NCBI GenBank assembly: GCA_036429605.1
Contig: CM071589.1
Span: 2,976,001-3,040,000, forward strand
DNA: 64,000 nucleotides
Source: Cladobotryum mycophilum
Lineage: Eukaryota > Ascomycota > Sordariomycetes > Hypocreales > Hypocreaceae
Reading direction: 5' to 3'
In this document: positions 43,590 through 54,745 of the stretch, in pieces
How the letters are laid out: every line of letters starts with the position of its first letter
Numbering within the stretch: the stretch's first letter is position 1
Made by a program: the position numbers and the translations under genes
The notes under the pieces: generated by a model
The model's database searches: none
The model's input: the letters and a program-made list of their open reading frames with translations, nothing else
What the model was told of the DNA's origin: nothing

Positions 43590-46500
43590 ATGACGCTGCT
43601 AGGTGGTGCGGGAAGCCTTGATCCGGCTGTTGCCGACAGCTCAGAAATCGACATGAATAGCAATCTGTTCTCCCGCCTAGAATCTTTTGGCAGTAGGAGG
43701 CCATCAGGACTAAACGGCGTGGCAAATAATAGCAGAGCTCCCATCAGCCCACCCCCTCTCAAGAGGCTAGCATCCACTGCGCCTACAAGCAGGACTGGAT
43801 CCTCTCCTCCGCCATCAGATCGTGCTTCCCTGACAAACACTTCTCTTGAGAACACTCGAGAAATGTCAAGGCTTTCTAGCAATGCACCCAACGGTAGCCC
43901 CTCTCGACATGCGACGACACCGCCTTCGGCCTCTCGCAGCAGGGACCGCTGGTCGGGAATGACCAGAACCCCCAAGGCGCAAACGGCTTCCTCGTCAAAT
44001 TGGACAGTGGGAGATATTGCCACCCGGTTGAAGACGTATACTAGGGAGATCCGTGAGGGTCATGCCCAGTTAGTTGCTCACGCTCTTGAATCAACAACAA
44101 CGGCCCCTGATCTACGCGTTCGCACTGGCACAGATCTCTTTGCAGGTCTAAGTATTACGCCTGTCGCCGAAAAGAAGGACAAGACAATGAGAGTTAAGTT
44201 CAAGGTGAGCCTACGAACGCCATCTGACTTATGGGATAGGCCAATTGACAAGTCGATCGTAGCAACATTTGAAAGCGAAAAAGGATCACAAGGAGGAGCA
44301 TTACAATGCAGTTTGTATCAAAACCAACAAAGACGCAGTTCCTCCGTACCGGTTTCATCACGTGGAAATCAGGAAGAATGTCCTCACTCCAAACACTATG
44401 CTCACATTTGTACCTCATCTTCGAGATCTAGAAGGCTCAGAGGAAGCTAAATATAACTTATGGCTTAAAGAGCTGGAAGATATTGATCTCAAGTCTGGGT
44501 TCAAGCCTATGAACCGCGAAGATAAGCATCTTCTCACTGTCCAATCGGAACGGGCCGCAACCATTTCGCTCTATCTGGACTCTTGGCTTGACAGGCTCGC
44601 GATACCACACTGCAACAAGTCTACCTTGATTCGTTACATGGCTAGCCAGGAATCCGACGATGCCATGACTCCGCAGCAGAAAACGGATATCATCAAGTCT
44701 CACAGTGGCGGCGACAGTATGACGCCCGAGGTCCTCAGGGCCGCGGAAATGTTCACATCTGCATTTCAGCTTGCGTTCAAGGAAGGCAAGTCAAAATCAA
44801 CCGCTATTGACCTGCGGAACGTGTTGCTCCTCGACGAGTCTGTGGACAGTGTCATGGATAGTAAATCGGCGGCCAAGGAAGCCTCTAGTCTACAACAGGA
44901 GAACATTGACGAGGTGGTTGAGTCTAATCTGGCTACATATTGCATCCTTGGATGCCTAGTCTGCTTTAGCCATTCCTGTGATCACGGCGAATACGACAAC
45001 AAGAATCTGAAACGCACATTTTCGCTATCATCATGCTCGCCTCTTTCAGATGTGCTAAGGATGAAACGAACCAGGGCGTCCCCTATGGATGATATACAGG
45101 AGACTCCATGCAACAGAGAGTGCCATCGCAGTGGCATAACTTTTGATGCTGGTATATCGCCAAGGAAATGGTCCGAAGATGAACACATCGTTTTGCGGTC
45201 ATTGTTCATCACATGCGATCACAGTAAACTAAGGATGGATGCTATATGCCTTGCGGCGGAGTTGCTGAATCGACATTGTTGGGAGGTGGCGAATGAGCTT
45301 GAATCCTTGCGCGTTGTTCGTCCTGAACCTGAGCCGGCAGAACCGTTGAAGCCGCGGAATGTTTCTTGGTACGATCGGAAGAAAAAGATGCTCTTGGGGG
45401 ACTGGCAGGAGCATACTGTTAGCCATGAGCATCAGCGGCGGGAGATTTTGGAGCCCTGTTTCCATGATGGCCCCTGTTTGCCGAAAGTGTGTAGCTGCGT
45501 GGATGCCGGCGTCCTTTGCGAGAAGTTTTGTGGTTGTACCCCAGAGACTTGTTCTTACAAATTCATGGGTTGTGCATGTCACGCACTGGGCAAAACTTGT
45601 ATTGCGAAGCAAAAGGACAAACCGTGCATCTGTGTTCAGCTGAACCGCGAATGCGACCCGCAGCTTTGTGGCTCGTGTGGTTCCCTGGAGCGTGCCGACC
45701 CTGCTAATGCAGATGACATTGAACTCCATGCGACGGGCTGTCAGAACTGTGATCTTCAGCGTGGGCTCCACAAAAGTCTGCTGCTGGGCCAGAGCCAACT
45801 TGAAGCCGTTGGCTATGGGCTCTTTACAGCCGAGGATATTGTTCAAGATGAGTTCATAATTGAGTACGTTGGCGAGCTCATTACGCATGACGAGGGAGTG
45901 CGCCGGGAAGCCAGACGTGGCGACGTGTTTGATGAGGAGTCTAACATTTCGTACGTGTTTACTCTACTCGAAAATGAAGGCATTTGGGTCGACGCAGCCA
46001 TCTACGGCAACTTGAGCCGGTACATTAACCACGCCTCGGAGCATGACACTCGGGGTTGCAATATCACACCACGTATTCTTTACGTGAATGGCGAATATCG
46101 CATCAAGTTTACGGCGTTACGGGACATCAAGGCTGGGGAGGAGCTCTTTTTTAACTATGGAGAAAATTTCCCCAACCTCACTAAGAAACTGCTCGACCAC
46201 AAAGCAGGGGAGAAGCCGGAAAGTGGCAAATCGAAACCAGGTCGCCCACGCCGTGCAGAGGCAGGGGACCGAGTGGCGCGAAAGGCACCGAAAACTGAGC
46301 AGCGGAAAGCTGGAAGGCCTTCTAGGAGATCCAAGAAAGCGGCCGAGCCATTATCGGATGAAGAGGCGGCAGCTGTCAAACGGATGCTCGAGGAGTCGAA
46401 CAAACGAAAGCGACGCTTTCAAGACGATTCGGAGGAGGAAGAGTATCATCCCACAGGGACAGATGGGACTTCTCATGCGGCCGAATCTGGAGGGGATTCT

Positions 46501-46983
46501 GAGGAGTTGGTCCCTGATTCAGCGAAACGACTACGCAAGAGGTCACGGGTGAGGACACGAGAACATGGTTCGCCAACAAAAGCAGGTCGCAATCAACCAA
46601 AGCCGAGAGGGAAGCGCGGTGGGGCCAGGCCAGGCAGCGGACGACCTAGAAAGCATCCGCGCATTGAGCCTGCCCCAGCTGCAGCAGTAACATCCGCAGT
46701 AGCGGAAGAAGAAGAGGAAGAGGAAGAAGAAGAAGCATCGGCCTCACCACCACCACCGCCACCACCACCACCACCACTGCCAGCTCCAGCTCTAGTACGA
46801 ACGGCTTCTCCAGAAGCTATAACTACCACGCCGAAGCAGAGTAAAACTAGCCGAAGACCCGAACCTGCCGAGGTCATCGAGATCGAAGACAGCGAGGACC
46901 AGGATGTTGTGGTAAGGAACAGGATAGCCAGGAACCGTAGGATGCCGGCAAAATTTAGGGATGATGAAGTATGGGCAGCTTAG
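43590..46983 (+). CDS. KMT6: H3K27 methyltransferase, EZH2/Kmt6 (PRC2 catalytic subunit)
   Basis: Catalytic subunit of Polycomb repressive complex 2, depositing H3K27me3 on facultative heterochromatin; in fungi this often silences secondary-metabolite and lineage-specific genes. Exons 43590-44204 and 44263-46983, intron 58 bp, 1,111 residues, intact. A Ser/Pro-rich N-terminal extension of about 130 residues precedes the conserved region; a central CLVCFSHSCDHGEYDNK and CNRECHR zinc-like part is followed by a SANT-like segment (WSEDEHIVLRSLF). The CXC domain (about 614-700) has CSCVDAGVLCEKFCGC and CACHALGKTC. The SET domain (about 722-840) shows GYGLFTAEDIVQDEFIIEYVGE, NLSRYINHAS and ELFFNYGENF. 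Unusually for EZH2, about 270 residues follow SET, with three AT-hook-like GRP cores, a Glu tract and a Pro tract. Confidence 0.96.
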
Positions 46984-47946
46984 GAGAGGGAGAAGGAGAA
47001 GTAATTGATGCGAAACGAGTGGTGGTTGTAGGAAGAAGAGTAAGAAGAAAAAAACAGTAGAGGCCAGCTGTGACTACCTAATTAGATGCGATATGACTTT
47101 TGATCGCCACGTAATTCAAGCCACAAATAAAATTAATAGATGTTGATGAGTATTCCGTAGTTATGAAAGATTTGGAGGATGAGACAGGACGCGAATGCAG
47201 TGAGTGAGAGTGTAGTGTATGTATGTAGCATGTGATTGCGCAAACAGTGATGTGGGTAGGATGATACCGACTGGAAACTTGAGGAGAGACGTATTATGTT
47301 GTAACTCTGGCATGAAAGTCTGGGAAATAATTTACTTGCATATCTGGTCTATGATTGCTTCCAAATGCAAAGAAGGAAAACGAATTACATCAAGGAATTC
47401 ACCGGATATGGCATCTTCTGGAATCGATCACGAACCCAAAATGGCAGCTTCTGCAAGAACCTGGGTACGTACCTACCACTAGGTACCTAGGCAGTTCAGG
47501 GCCAAGCCACATCTGCAGCGGGGTCTTCCGAGGTAGCCACAAACGATGACGTTGCTGATTTGACCATGACATCCATGGAAACGGACCTGGACTGGGGCTT
47601 GACTGGACCTCTGCTCTTGGAAGCTCTTCAGCTTTGCTGGGCTGGAGGTAGCCAGTTTGCAGTAACCAAGTAACCCACTTTGAACACCTTCCCAGGGCTC
47701 CATCCTCCCGCAAACAACTTTTCTTCCGGCTACATAAACACGCCACCGACGCAACTTCTCGTCTCTCCTCTGTTCTTTAAAACAAAACAGACATCGACAT
47801 CAATCAATTCTTTGCCAAACCTCTTTCAGAGATATATTCTCAAGAGAAAGGAAGAAAAGGAGAAAGCAAGAGCAGCTTTCCTACTAATTTATCAACACCT
47901 CTGATACCATAGCTTGCAGCAAGCCTACTGCTGCCCCGCCATCACG
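46984..47946. other. Intergenic: KMT6 3' flank and BAP31 promoter
   Basis: About 960 bp, no supportable gene. The last ~250 bp is pyrimidine-rich and likely the BAP31 core promoter and leader. Confidence 0.6.
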
Positions 47947-48787
47947 ATGACGCTTTACTACACTCTTGTGCGTCGTCTATCATTGCGATCCCAGCCCTGC
48001 GCTGCGAAGCTGCGATGATTGCTAACAGATAATCCATAGGTTTTTGGACTCTTGATGTTCGAGATGTCATTGTTTATGCTTCTCCTCGTCCCCCTGCCCT
48101 TCACCATCAAGAGAAGAATCTTCACGTGCGTCGCACTCGTCTAATACCCCCCTTTCTAAAAGCTAACACATGTGCAGCTTCATTTCCGAGAACCCCCTCA
48201 TAGCCAAAATTCAATATTGGATGAAGATTACCTTTGTCTTCATCCTGATTCTCTTCATTGACAGCGTTAACCGGGTCTACCGGGTCCAACTCGAAGTCAT
48301 GGCCGCACACGAGCAGGCAGCCAAGGGATCGTACGTTACCACCATCTATACCCTTCCCCGCCCTGAATTCTATCCAATTTTATGTACTAACTTTTTCTTC
48401 TCCAGTCCTACCGCCGTTATGGGTGCCGAACGTCTCGAAGTCCAAGCCCGCAAGTTCTACTCCCAGCGCAACATGTACCTTTGCGGCTTCACACTTTTCC
48501 TCTCTCTCATCCTTAACCGCACCTACGTCATGATTCTTGAGGTCATGCGTCTGGAGGACAAGGTCCGTGCCTACGAGGGCACCAACAAGAACACCAAGGA
48601 GAGTGAGAAGCTCGCTGTTGCCGGCAAGCCTGGTGAGATTGCGGGCCTCCGCGAGGAGCTGAAGAAGAAGGAGGTGGACCTTCAGACTCTCAAGAAGCAA
48701 TCCGAGCAGCTTCACAAGGCCTACGATGAGCTTAGCGACAAGTACGCCGCTACTCAGTTGGATGGTGAGGCAAGGAAGAGCAAATAA
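47947..48787 (+). CDS. BAP31/Yet3-type ER transmembrane protein
   Basis: ER membrane chaperone or export factor of the B-cell receptor-associated 31 family (yeast Yet1/Yet3). Exons 47947-47967, 48040-48125, 48178-48330 and 48406-48787, totalling 642 nt (213 residues), intact. Three membrane segments: VFGLLMFEMSLFMLLLVPLP, WMKITFVFILILFIDSVNRV and YLCGFTLFLSLILNRTYVMIL. A cytosolic coiled coil follows (ELKKKEVDLQTLKKQSEQLH). The protein ends RKSK, which fits a dilysine-like ER retrieval signal with Arg at -4 and Lys at -3. The first exon encodes just seven residues, MTLYYTL; the family start is conserved, supporting this choice. Confidence 0.94.
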
Positions 48788-49159
48788 ACTACTTGTGGCT
48801 CAGCTGAAGGAGCCTGGGACGCGAGTCTCAGAGAGGGTACGTGGGAGAGTGTACCCAACATGTGAGAATGCTGCCAAGGCCAGATGAGCATATCACTTGG
48901 TGAGAATCTTCTGTATTCAGAAGAACAAAATGGGGAAATGGAATGAACTGGATTACGGGAGGGCGTATTTTATGGTCTTGATTGCATGCCTAGCTATGTC
49001 AAATACAAACGCCAAATTATTCATTACTTTGTTGTACTAATAATGTCTCCTCTGCTGTCCAAGAATATGCATAATCCAAGATGGTGTTACCTGGTCCCAT
49101 GTGCTAACGAACTCCTTGCCCCTTCCATAGTTATGGTTATAGTTTTGATAGATATTCGC
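48788..49159. other. Intergenic: convergent 3' flanks
   Basis: About 370 bp, nothing recognised. Confidence 0.6.
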
Positions 49160-50304
49160 CTACTTTCTAAGCCGCTTTGACCGTCTCACAGGAGGATCAT
49201 TGTCACCCTCCTTTTCACTCTCCTTTTCATCTGCCTTCTTCTCCTCTTTCTTGTCGGCCGCCTTTTGTTTAGTAGCTTTTGGCTCTATTTCCTCCTTGAC
49301 TGAAACAGCTTTACGTTTTGCGACCTTGGTGATGGCGGGCTTCTTGGACCCTTTACTCACAAGCGTTTCATCATCTCCATTGCTGGGCAATCCGGGCTGT
49401 TTCATCAAGACATATGCCACCTTTTCAATATCCGTGGCAGAAACACCAAGCCTCTGGGCCAGCCCGTCGGCCTCCTCGCGGAGGGCCTGGTATTCCTTTG
49501 GTGTGTACTTGATGGGGCTCTTCTTGCCCTGGCAGCAGAGCCAGTAAAAGGCCTCGTCGGAGAAGAATATCACACGCTGGGGGTCGTGGATGGTGAGGAG
49601 GAGGGAGGCGGTGGCGGGGCCGATGCCTTTTAGTTTGGTGAGGGTTTGGAGGGCGGTTGTGATGTTGTTGTTGTTGGCGGTGGTGGCGGTGGTGGAGCGG
49701 TAGGATTGTAGGGCGGATTGGATGGTTTGGGATGTGAAGGGAGGGGGGTTGGAGGAGACGAGGGTCATGAGAGTAGGGCGGAATTTGCCATGGCGTCTGG
49801 GGTGAGAGATGGGTGTGTTAATGATGGTGTTTTTTTTCCTTTTGCATATGAAAGTGGGAGTGGAAGTGGAAGCATGTGTGTGAGTGGTGAGGAGTGAGTA
49901 GATGATGAGTAGGTGATGAGTGGTGAGTGGGTGGTGAGTGGGTGGTGAGGACTTACAGCTTCCATTCGACGAGAGACTTGACATCATCGAGGTTCATTTC
50001 TCGTTTGGGCTCGTCTCCGCCAAAGATTTCTGGTGCGTCGACATAGCGATATTGGTCAAGTTCTTGAAGCGTCTTTTGTCCATTTTTGGCTGAAATAAAA
50101 TAAAAAAGTATTAGTATCTAGATTGGCATCATCTTACATCGCACATCTCATACATCCCCCCCCATCATCCTCTTTTTCTTTGGCTTACGTACCAGGTCTG
50201 GACTGTGATATAGATTCTATAAGAGCTGGATATTGACCCAACACTTGGTCAAATTCTTTCCTTGTAATTTTCTCGTGCAGTGTCATCTTTGTGGTGGCTG
50301 CCAT
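49160..50304 (-). CDS. Conserved fungal protein with helix-hairpin-helix motif
   Basis: Exons 50193-50304, 49957-50089 and 49160-49796, totalling 882 nt (293 residues) with phase-compatible introns of 103 and 160 bp. The pattern FDQVLGQYPALIESI, LQELDQYRYVDAPEI, VKSLVEWKLRHGKFRPTLM and then LTKLKGIGPATASLLL is that of a widespread but unnamed fungal family. GIGPATAS is a classic helix-hairpin-helix, as in DNA glycosylases and other DNA binders, followed by IFFSDEAFYWLCC. I see no glycosylase catalytic Asp in the usual place, so enzymatic activity is not claimed. The C-terminal ~90 residues are Lys/Glu-rich and end PPVRRSKRLRK, likely a nuclear signal. The start at 50304 (MAATTKMTLHEK) is favoured; an in-frame ATG at 50367 would add 21 residues. 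Confidence 0.8.
49858..49950. repeat. GTGAGTGG/GATGAGTA repeat in intron
   Basis: Imperfect GTGAGTGGGTG units inside the second intron of the helix-hairpin-helix gene. Confidence 0.8.
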
Positions 50305-51125
50305 TATGATTGGCATCAGGCGCTTTACGCGTTGTTGAAGCATGAAGCGCGAATGAATGTATTGCATTTGCTCGTGAATCAGTTGAAGCGGCTATAGAGT
50401 ACCAGGTATAAGCGTTTCAAACGGCTTAAAACGGAGCGCTTGATGATGGACCGTTTGACTATACCTAAATGGGAACCGTATAAATTTGGACGGTGGCCCC
50501 GCAATATTCCCCTTAATTCCGAGCTATTCAAAGGCAGAACGGTTCAGCCCGTTTTCAACGTCGATGGCTACTGGCGGGATACTCGGTCAACGGATCTCGG
50601 GGGGGGGGAGCTTCAACCTTTGGAATCATCAATTATGTCTCCGCGTTAAGTATTAAGATTCATGTTTATCAAGCAAACCTATCAATCATCATCATCTGGG
50701 TAGAGTGAATTGACCTTTGAGGAAAAAACGCTGCGGCGTCGGAACTCCCTACTAAGAGCCAAGTCCGAACCTGGCACTGGCTTTTTCATCTGCACATCAT
50801 CAACTGGTTTGCTTAATCTCCGATGAGCTACCCCCGTGTAGGATCTCAGAAATCGTGTGGGTGAACGGATTTAGTCGTCGCATCCTAAATCCGATGACCT
50901 GGGGGTGGGAGAGCAGCCAGCTAGACGGATGAATCTCGACATGGAATGAAAGTCTGTCCATTGGTGACGGGCAGAGGCATGGTGCTGTGTTCCTCTAAGC
51001 CAGTCAGTGTAAGTATATAAAGATGGGGGGAGACGGAACTTGATGGCTGGCGTTGAAGGGAAACATAGCTCAACCGGTTCACTATTACAAGTCCAAAACA
51101 AAAACTCGTTTATACAATCATCAAC
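50305..51125. other. Intergenic between divergent helix-hairpin-helix gene and SDR
   Basis: About 820 bp. A run of ten G lies at 50599-50608, and 50410-50610 is unusually rich in ACGG/CCGT words. No gene recognised; 51005-51125 has the look of a promoter and leader (TATATAAAG at about 51014). Confidence 0.55.
50599..50608. repeat. Run of ten G
   Basis: Longest G/C homopolymer noticed in the window; noncoding. Confidence 0.9.
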
Positions 51126-51995
51126 ATGACGGCCAAGACTGTCGTTCTCGTCACCGGTACGTACTCCTAATTGAGACCGACATGGACTATAGCGTCTAGC
51201 TAACCATCTTTCGAAACCACAAGGCGAAAACAGAGGCATTGGCTATGAAATAGTCAAAGCCCTCCTCGAAGCTCCCCCTCAACCACGATCACTGAAGCCG
51301 GCTGTGGTCTCAGTGCCCCTTACCACGTCTTCCTAGCCTCTCGGGATCTCGAAAAGGGCCAAGCCGTGGCCGAATCCTTTACCGATATCCCGCACGGCAA
51401 CTCGGTATCGGCACTGAAACTTGATGTAACGTCTGCCTCGTCCATTGCCGAGGCCGCGGCCGCGGTCGAGGCGGAAACTGGTCGCATCGATGTCCTGGTC
51501 AATAACGCGGGTATCATGAGCACGGCCACGGATGAGCTGGCCCGTCTCCGGGAGACGCTCGAGATGAACACCATCGCACCGTTCGCCGTCACCAACGCCT
51601 TCAAGCCGTTGCTGCTCAAGCAGCCCCCCAAGGGACCCAAGAAGGGCAAGCGCATCATCCACGTATCCAGCGGCCTGGGCTCCATCGCCGAGCGGCGAGA
51701 CCCCCAATCCCGGTACTACCCCGTCGACAACGTAGAGTACCGCATGAGCAAGTCCGCGCTCAACATGCTGGCAGCGTGCAACCAGTGGGAGCTCAGGGAC
51801 CACGACGTGCAGGTCTTTGCGCTGTGCCCTGGGTTCGTGGCTACGCACTTGTCGCGCACGCCCGTTGAGCGGCTTTCGATGGGGGCGCGTGACCCGGCGC
51901 TTAGTGGGCAGGCTTGCCGGGAGGTGATTGAGGGGAAGAGGGATGGTGAGATTAATGGCATGCCTACGCTGGATAACGAGACTTTTGCTTGGTAA
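51126..51995 (+). CDS. Short-chain dehydrogenase/reductase (carbonyl reductase-like), one homopolymer frame break
   Basis: Classical NAD(P)-dependent SDR. Exons 51126-51156 and 51224-51995, intron 67 bp. The Rossmann motif reads VVLVTGENRGIGYEIVKAL (TGxxxGxG), the structural motif is VLVNNAG, and the catalytic residues are the Ser in IHVSSGLGS and Tyr-x-x-x-Lys in YRMSKSALNML. PGFVATHL is the typical post-catalytic segment. The frame breaks at five C, 51274-51278; one extra base restores LLEAPPSTTITEAG leading into YHVFLASRDLEKG and gives 267 residues, usual for carbonyl-reductase-type SDRs. The substrate is unknown. It is tail-to-tail with the MDR gene, only 64 bp apart, at the start of the redox gene block. 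Confidence 0.9.
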
Positions 51996-52059
51996 AAAAG
52001 GGGGAGATGCCTCAAAATCGTTGGGTGGGGGGCATTGTGTTGTTGGTATATATACTATT

Positions 52060-53464
52060 CTATGCAATATCTACTACTAGTCTTCCTCCACTTATATGAC
52101 CTGCTCTCATTTTGTCTAAACCCCGGTTCACGCCTTCGAACCCCCTTTCTACGCCCAGGACCTCTGGTGGCTTAATACGCCCATGTTCTAAAAGTCTCTC
52201 GAGCCATAGCACTAAGGCCTCACCCACTTTTGGGACTGAGTGGAATATCTTGATAGGAACAGTGTGATATGCGATGCCCTCTGGAGCAGCCACTTTGGGT
52301 AATCCCGTGAGACCGATTAGGTGTGATTTCTGCGTCTTTATGCCCCGGCGGGGCGAATCGGGGGACTGGGAGGGACGTCTACCAGACGTTGGTGAGTCAG
52401 TGCCTTGAGTAATACCGCCGCAGAGTCCCGCCCCGTGGTATCTAGTGCGAACCGAAGTTGGCCCCCGACATTGGCGTTGATGATGTCAATGACGCGGCTT
52501 GGATCGTGGCTGTCGACGAGTAAATCTGGTCGCTGGGAGTCACAGTTGGAGATTCGGAGACCGTGCTTGGCTGTATCGACAATGGTGATGACTCTTAGAC
52601 CAACCAGGCGGGCGAGCTGGGCAGTCATGTTTGCCGATGTAGATGACCCTAACAATTAATTTCAGAAAGCCATACATCTTTCATCACAAAAAAAAGGGCT
52701 CACTTACCACCCCAAATAGCCACCCAGTCCCCCGCCACGGCCCTTTCCCCGGGCACAATCCCATGCAGGCATTCAGACCGAACGTCTTGCGGTATGCCCT
52801 CGGGATCAATCGATGAGACGAGCTGCAGCAGATCCGGCCCATCAAGCACGGTGGAAAAGTCGACGCCCATGCATATCCCGAGGGTTATGGCCGCCGCTAC
52901 GAAAGCGACGCCCAGCCCGGCTGCTTGCTGGAATGATAGGGAGGGGGGATCCTGGCGACGTTGAAGTCTGATGAGACGACGTATTCTTGATACGCAGCCT
53001 TTCGCAGGTCGCGATAGTCTGTTGAGATGACTAGAGTCTATATATCATGTTAGAAGGAATACTGGAAGGATACATCAAAGCTCACAACATACCCGATCTC
53101 CTCGTCGTAAACGCGAAGAGCCGCGGGGAAGCTCGACTACTTTGCCAGCGAGTTCGCGGCCAGCAATATATGGTAACGTTGCAATTCCGAAATTAAAATC
53201 ACTGGCAAGGGCACCCCTCCCCTTTTTAATCAGAACATGGTACTTTTTCTTCTTCTTCCTCCATTTCTTCAGTATAGATGGGAGGGGGAAACTTTACGGT
53301 GCTTTCCAATCAATTGGATTGAGGCCAATGGTGTAAGTCTTGATAAGCGTCTCCCGGTCATCAACCAACCGCGGAATCTCAAAACTAGGCGTCGTTTGGT
53401 AAGGCTGCCGCGGTCCATGAAGCAGCAAGACGGTCTGTGAAGCTTTGCTATTGATTTCGGCCAT
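52060..53464 (-). CDS. Zinc-independent medium-chain dehydrogenase/enoyl reductase (ToxD-like MDR), two homopolymer frame breaks
   Basis: NADPH-dependent quinone/enoyl-reductase-type MDR. Exons 53298-53464, 53093-53201, 52708-53037 and 52060-52648. Motifs: TYTIGLNPIDWKAP, FGIATLPYIAGRELAGKVVEL, VISTDYRDLRKAAYQEYVV, LGVAFVAAAITLG, then a nucleotide loop WGGSSTSANMTAQLARLVGLRV. This pattern is common in fungal stand-alone enoyl reductases and trans-acting ER proteins. The structural zinc cysteines of alcohol dehydrogenases are not apparent. Frame breaks lie at six G, 52943-52948, and at five G, 52360-52364 (plus strand); one extra base at each gives 1,197 nt, 398 residues, and restores ARIPPSLSFQQAAG and KSHLIGLTGLP. 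Start chosen at 53464 (MAEINSKASQ); an in-frame ATG at 53536 is possible. Confidence 0.85.
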
Positions 53465-54745
53465 TTCTGCAAGTTCTTGCGGTTTCACTATATCGTATGT
53501 GAGGTCGAGAATTTGGTGCAAGTGCCGTTTTACCATGGGGTATAGACTATATTCCCAGTCATCAAGGCCAAAGCCGCTTTGCAGAGAGGAAAGGCGTAGC
53601 TTCTAGATTTGCTTCCTTGTTATTAATCTGGCGTCAAACCTCAGACATGACCGCTCGCTACCCACAAGCTGTGAATACTCACTGACAATTGGTTGTTTCT
53701 GCCGTTCTGACCGCCTCACGATGTAACGGAGACTCCATTCGTCTCTGGGTAGGTAGTATTGAAGATTATGGGGTATCCTTATGTATTTTGAGATGTCTAG
53801 GAAAGAACATTAAAGGGAAACAGGCGAGAATGGGCTTATAAAACAGGATGAGCATGGCTTTGCTTGCCTTGCAAACACTCTGGTGTGCGACGACTTGATA
53901 ATCCATAAGCTTACTAACCGCAAGCTATCCCTCATGGCTTTATTACCCCATTATCTGAAGCCGTTTTTCGGAGGTTGTCAGTCTCCACAGATTCGGATCT
54001 TGTTGCATGAGATGCGAGCTGGAGACATGGTTGAGGTTCGTTGAGGTTGATCCCTGGAATGAAGATGGGGTACATGGTGGATTGCGTGATTGAGGGCACA
54101 TGTGGCTCATTCTTGGCTAGATAGATGATTGATGTTCGGAGCCCACACCAAAAATTGTACATACGTATACGTACGAGTACGAGTATTATGTGATTGTAAA
54201 TTGATTTGATACAGGATGTGAATGAGATGTCTACATTAAAATGTACGGAAGATGGAGGTTGCCCATCTCTCATGCGTGTGGAGGAATTAGTTCTAGTAAT
54301 TACCATGCCATGTAGTGCATCGTCTAGCCACATGACATGACCCAAATGTCCTAATTAGCATCTCGGAAACGACACAAATTGAGCAAATGGCATATAAAAT
54401 GTACGTATCTTTATAAGCGCTATCATGTATCTATAGACCATCCATATTATGTTCCTGTACACCCTCCTATTTGGCTTTTGCATAGTCATCCTCTCACCAT
54501 CTCCTTGCCCCTCAATTCTCCATCTTGGAATACCTCTGCATTTGAAAGCACCTCGACAGAGTCACCGAAACATTTATGAAGTTTTCGTCCAATTCAATTG
54601 CTTTCAAAGAGGCGGTCTGGAATTAGCAACGAAAAAAACGCCCTCTTCAAAAAGCAGATTCTCTTACAATCTAGTCTTTTATCTAAACATCCATCTATCG
54701 CTCCGCTCAGGACATCTCACAAGGATCAAGGGCGCATCATACACA
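53465..54745. other. Intergenic between divergent MDR and FAD monooxygenase
   Basis: About 1.28 kb with no supportable gene; probably both promoters. A reverse GATA-type site (ATTATCTG, 53950-53957) is present. Confidence 0.55.
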
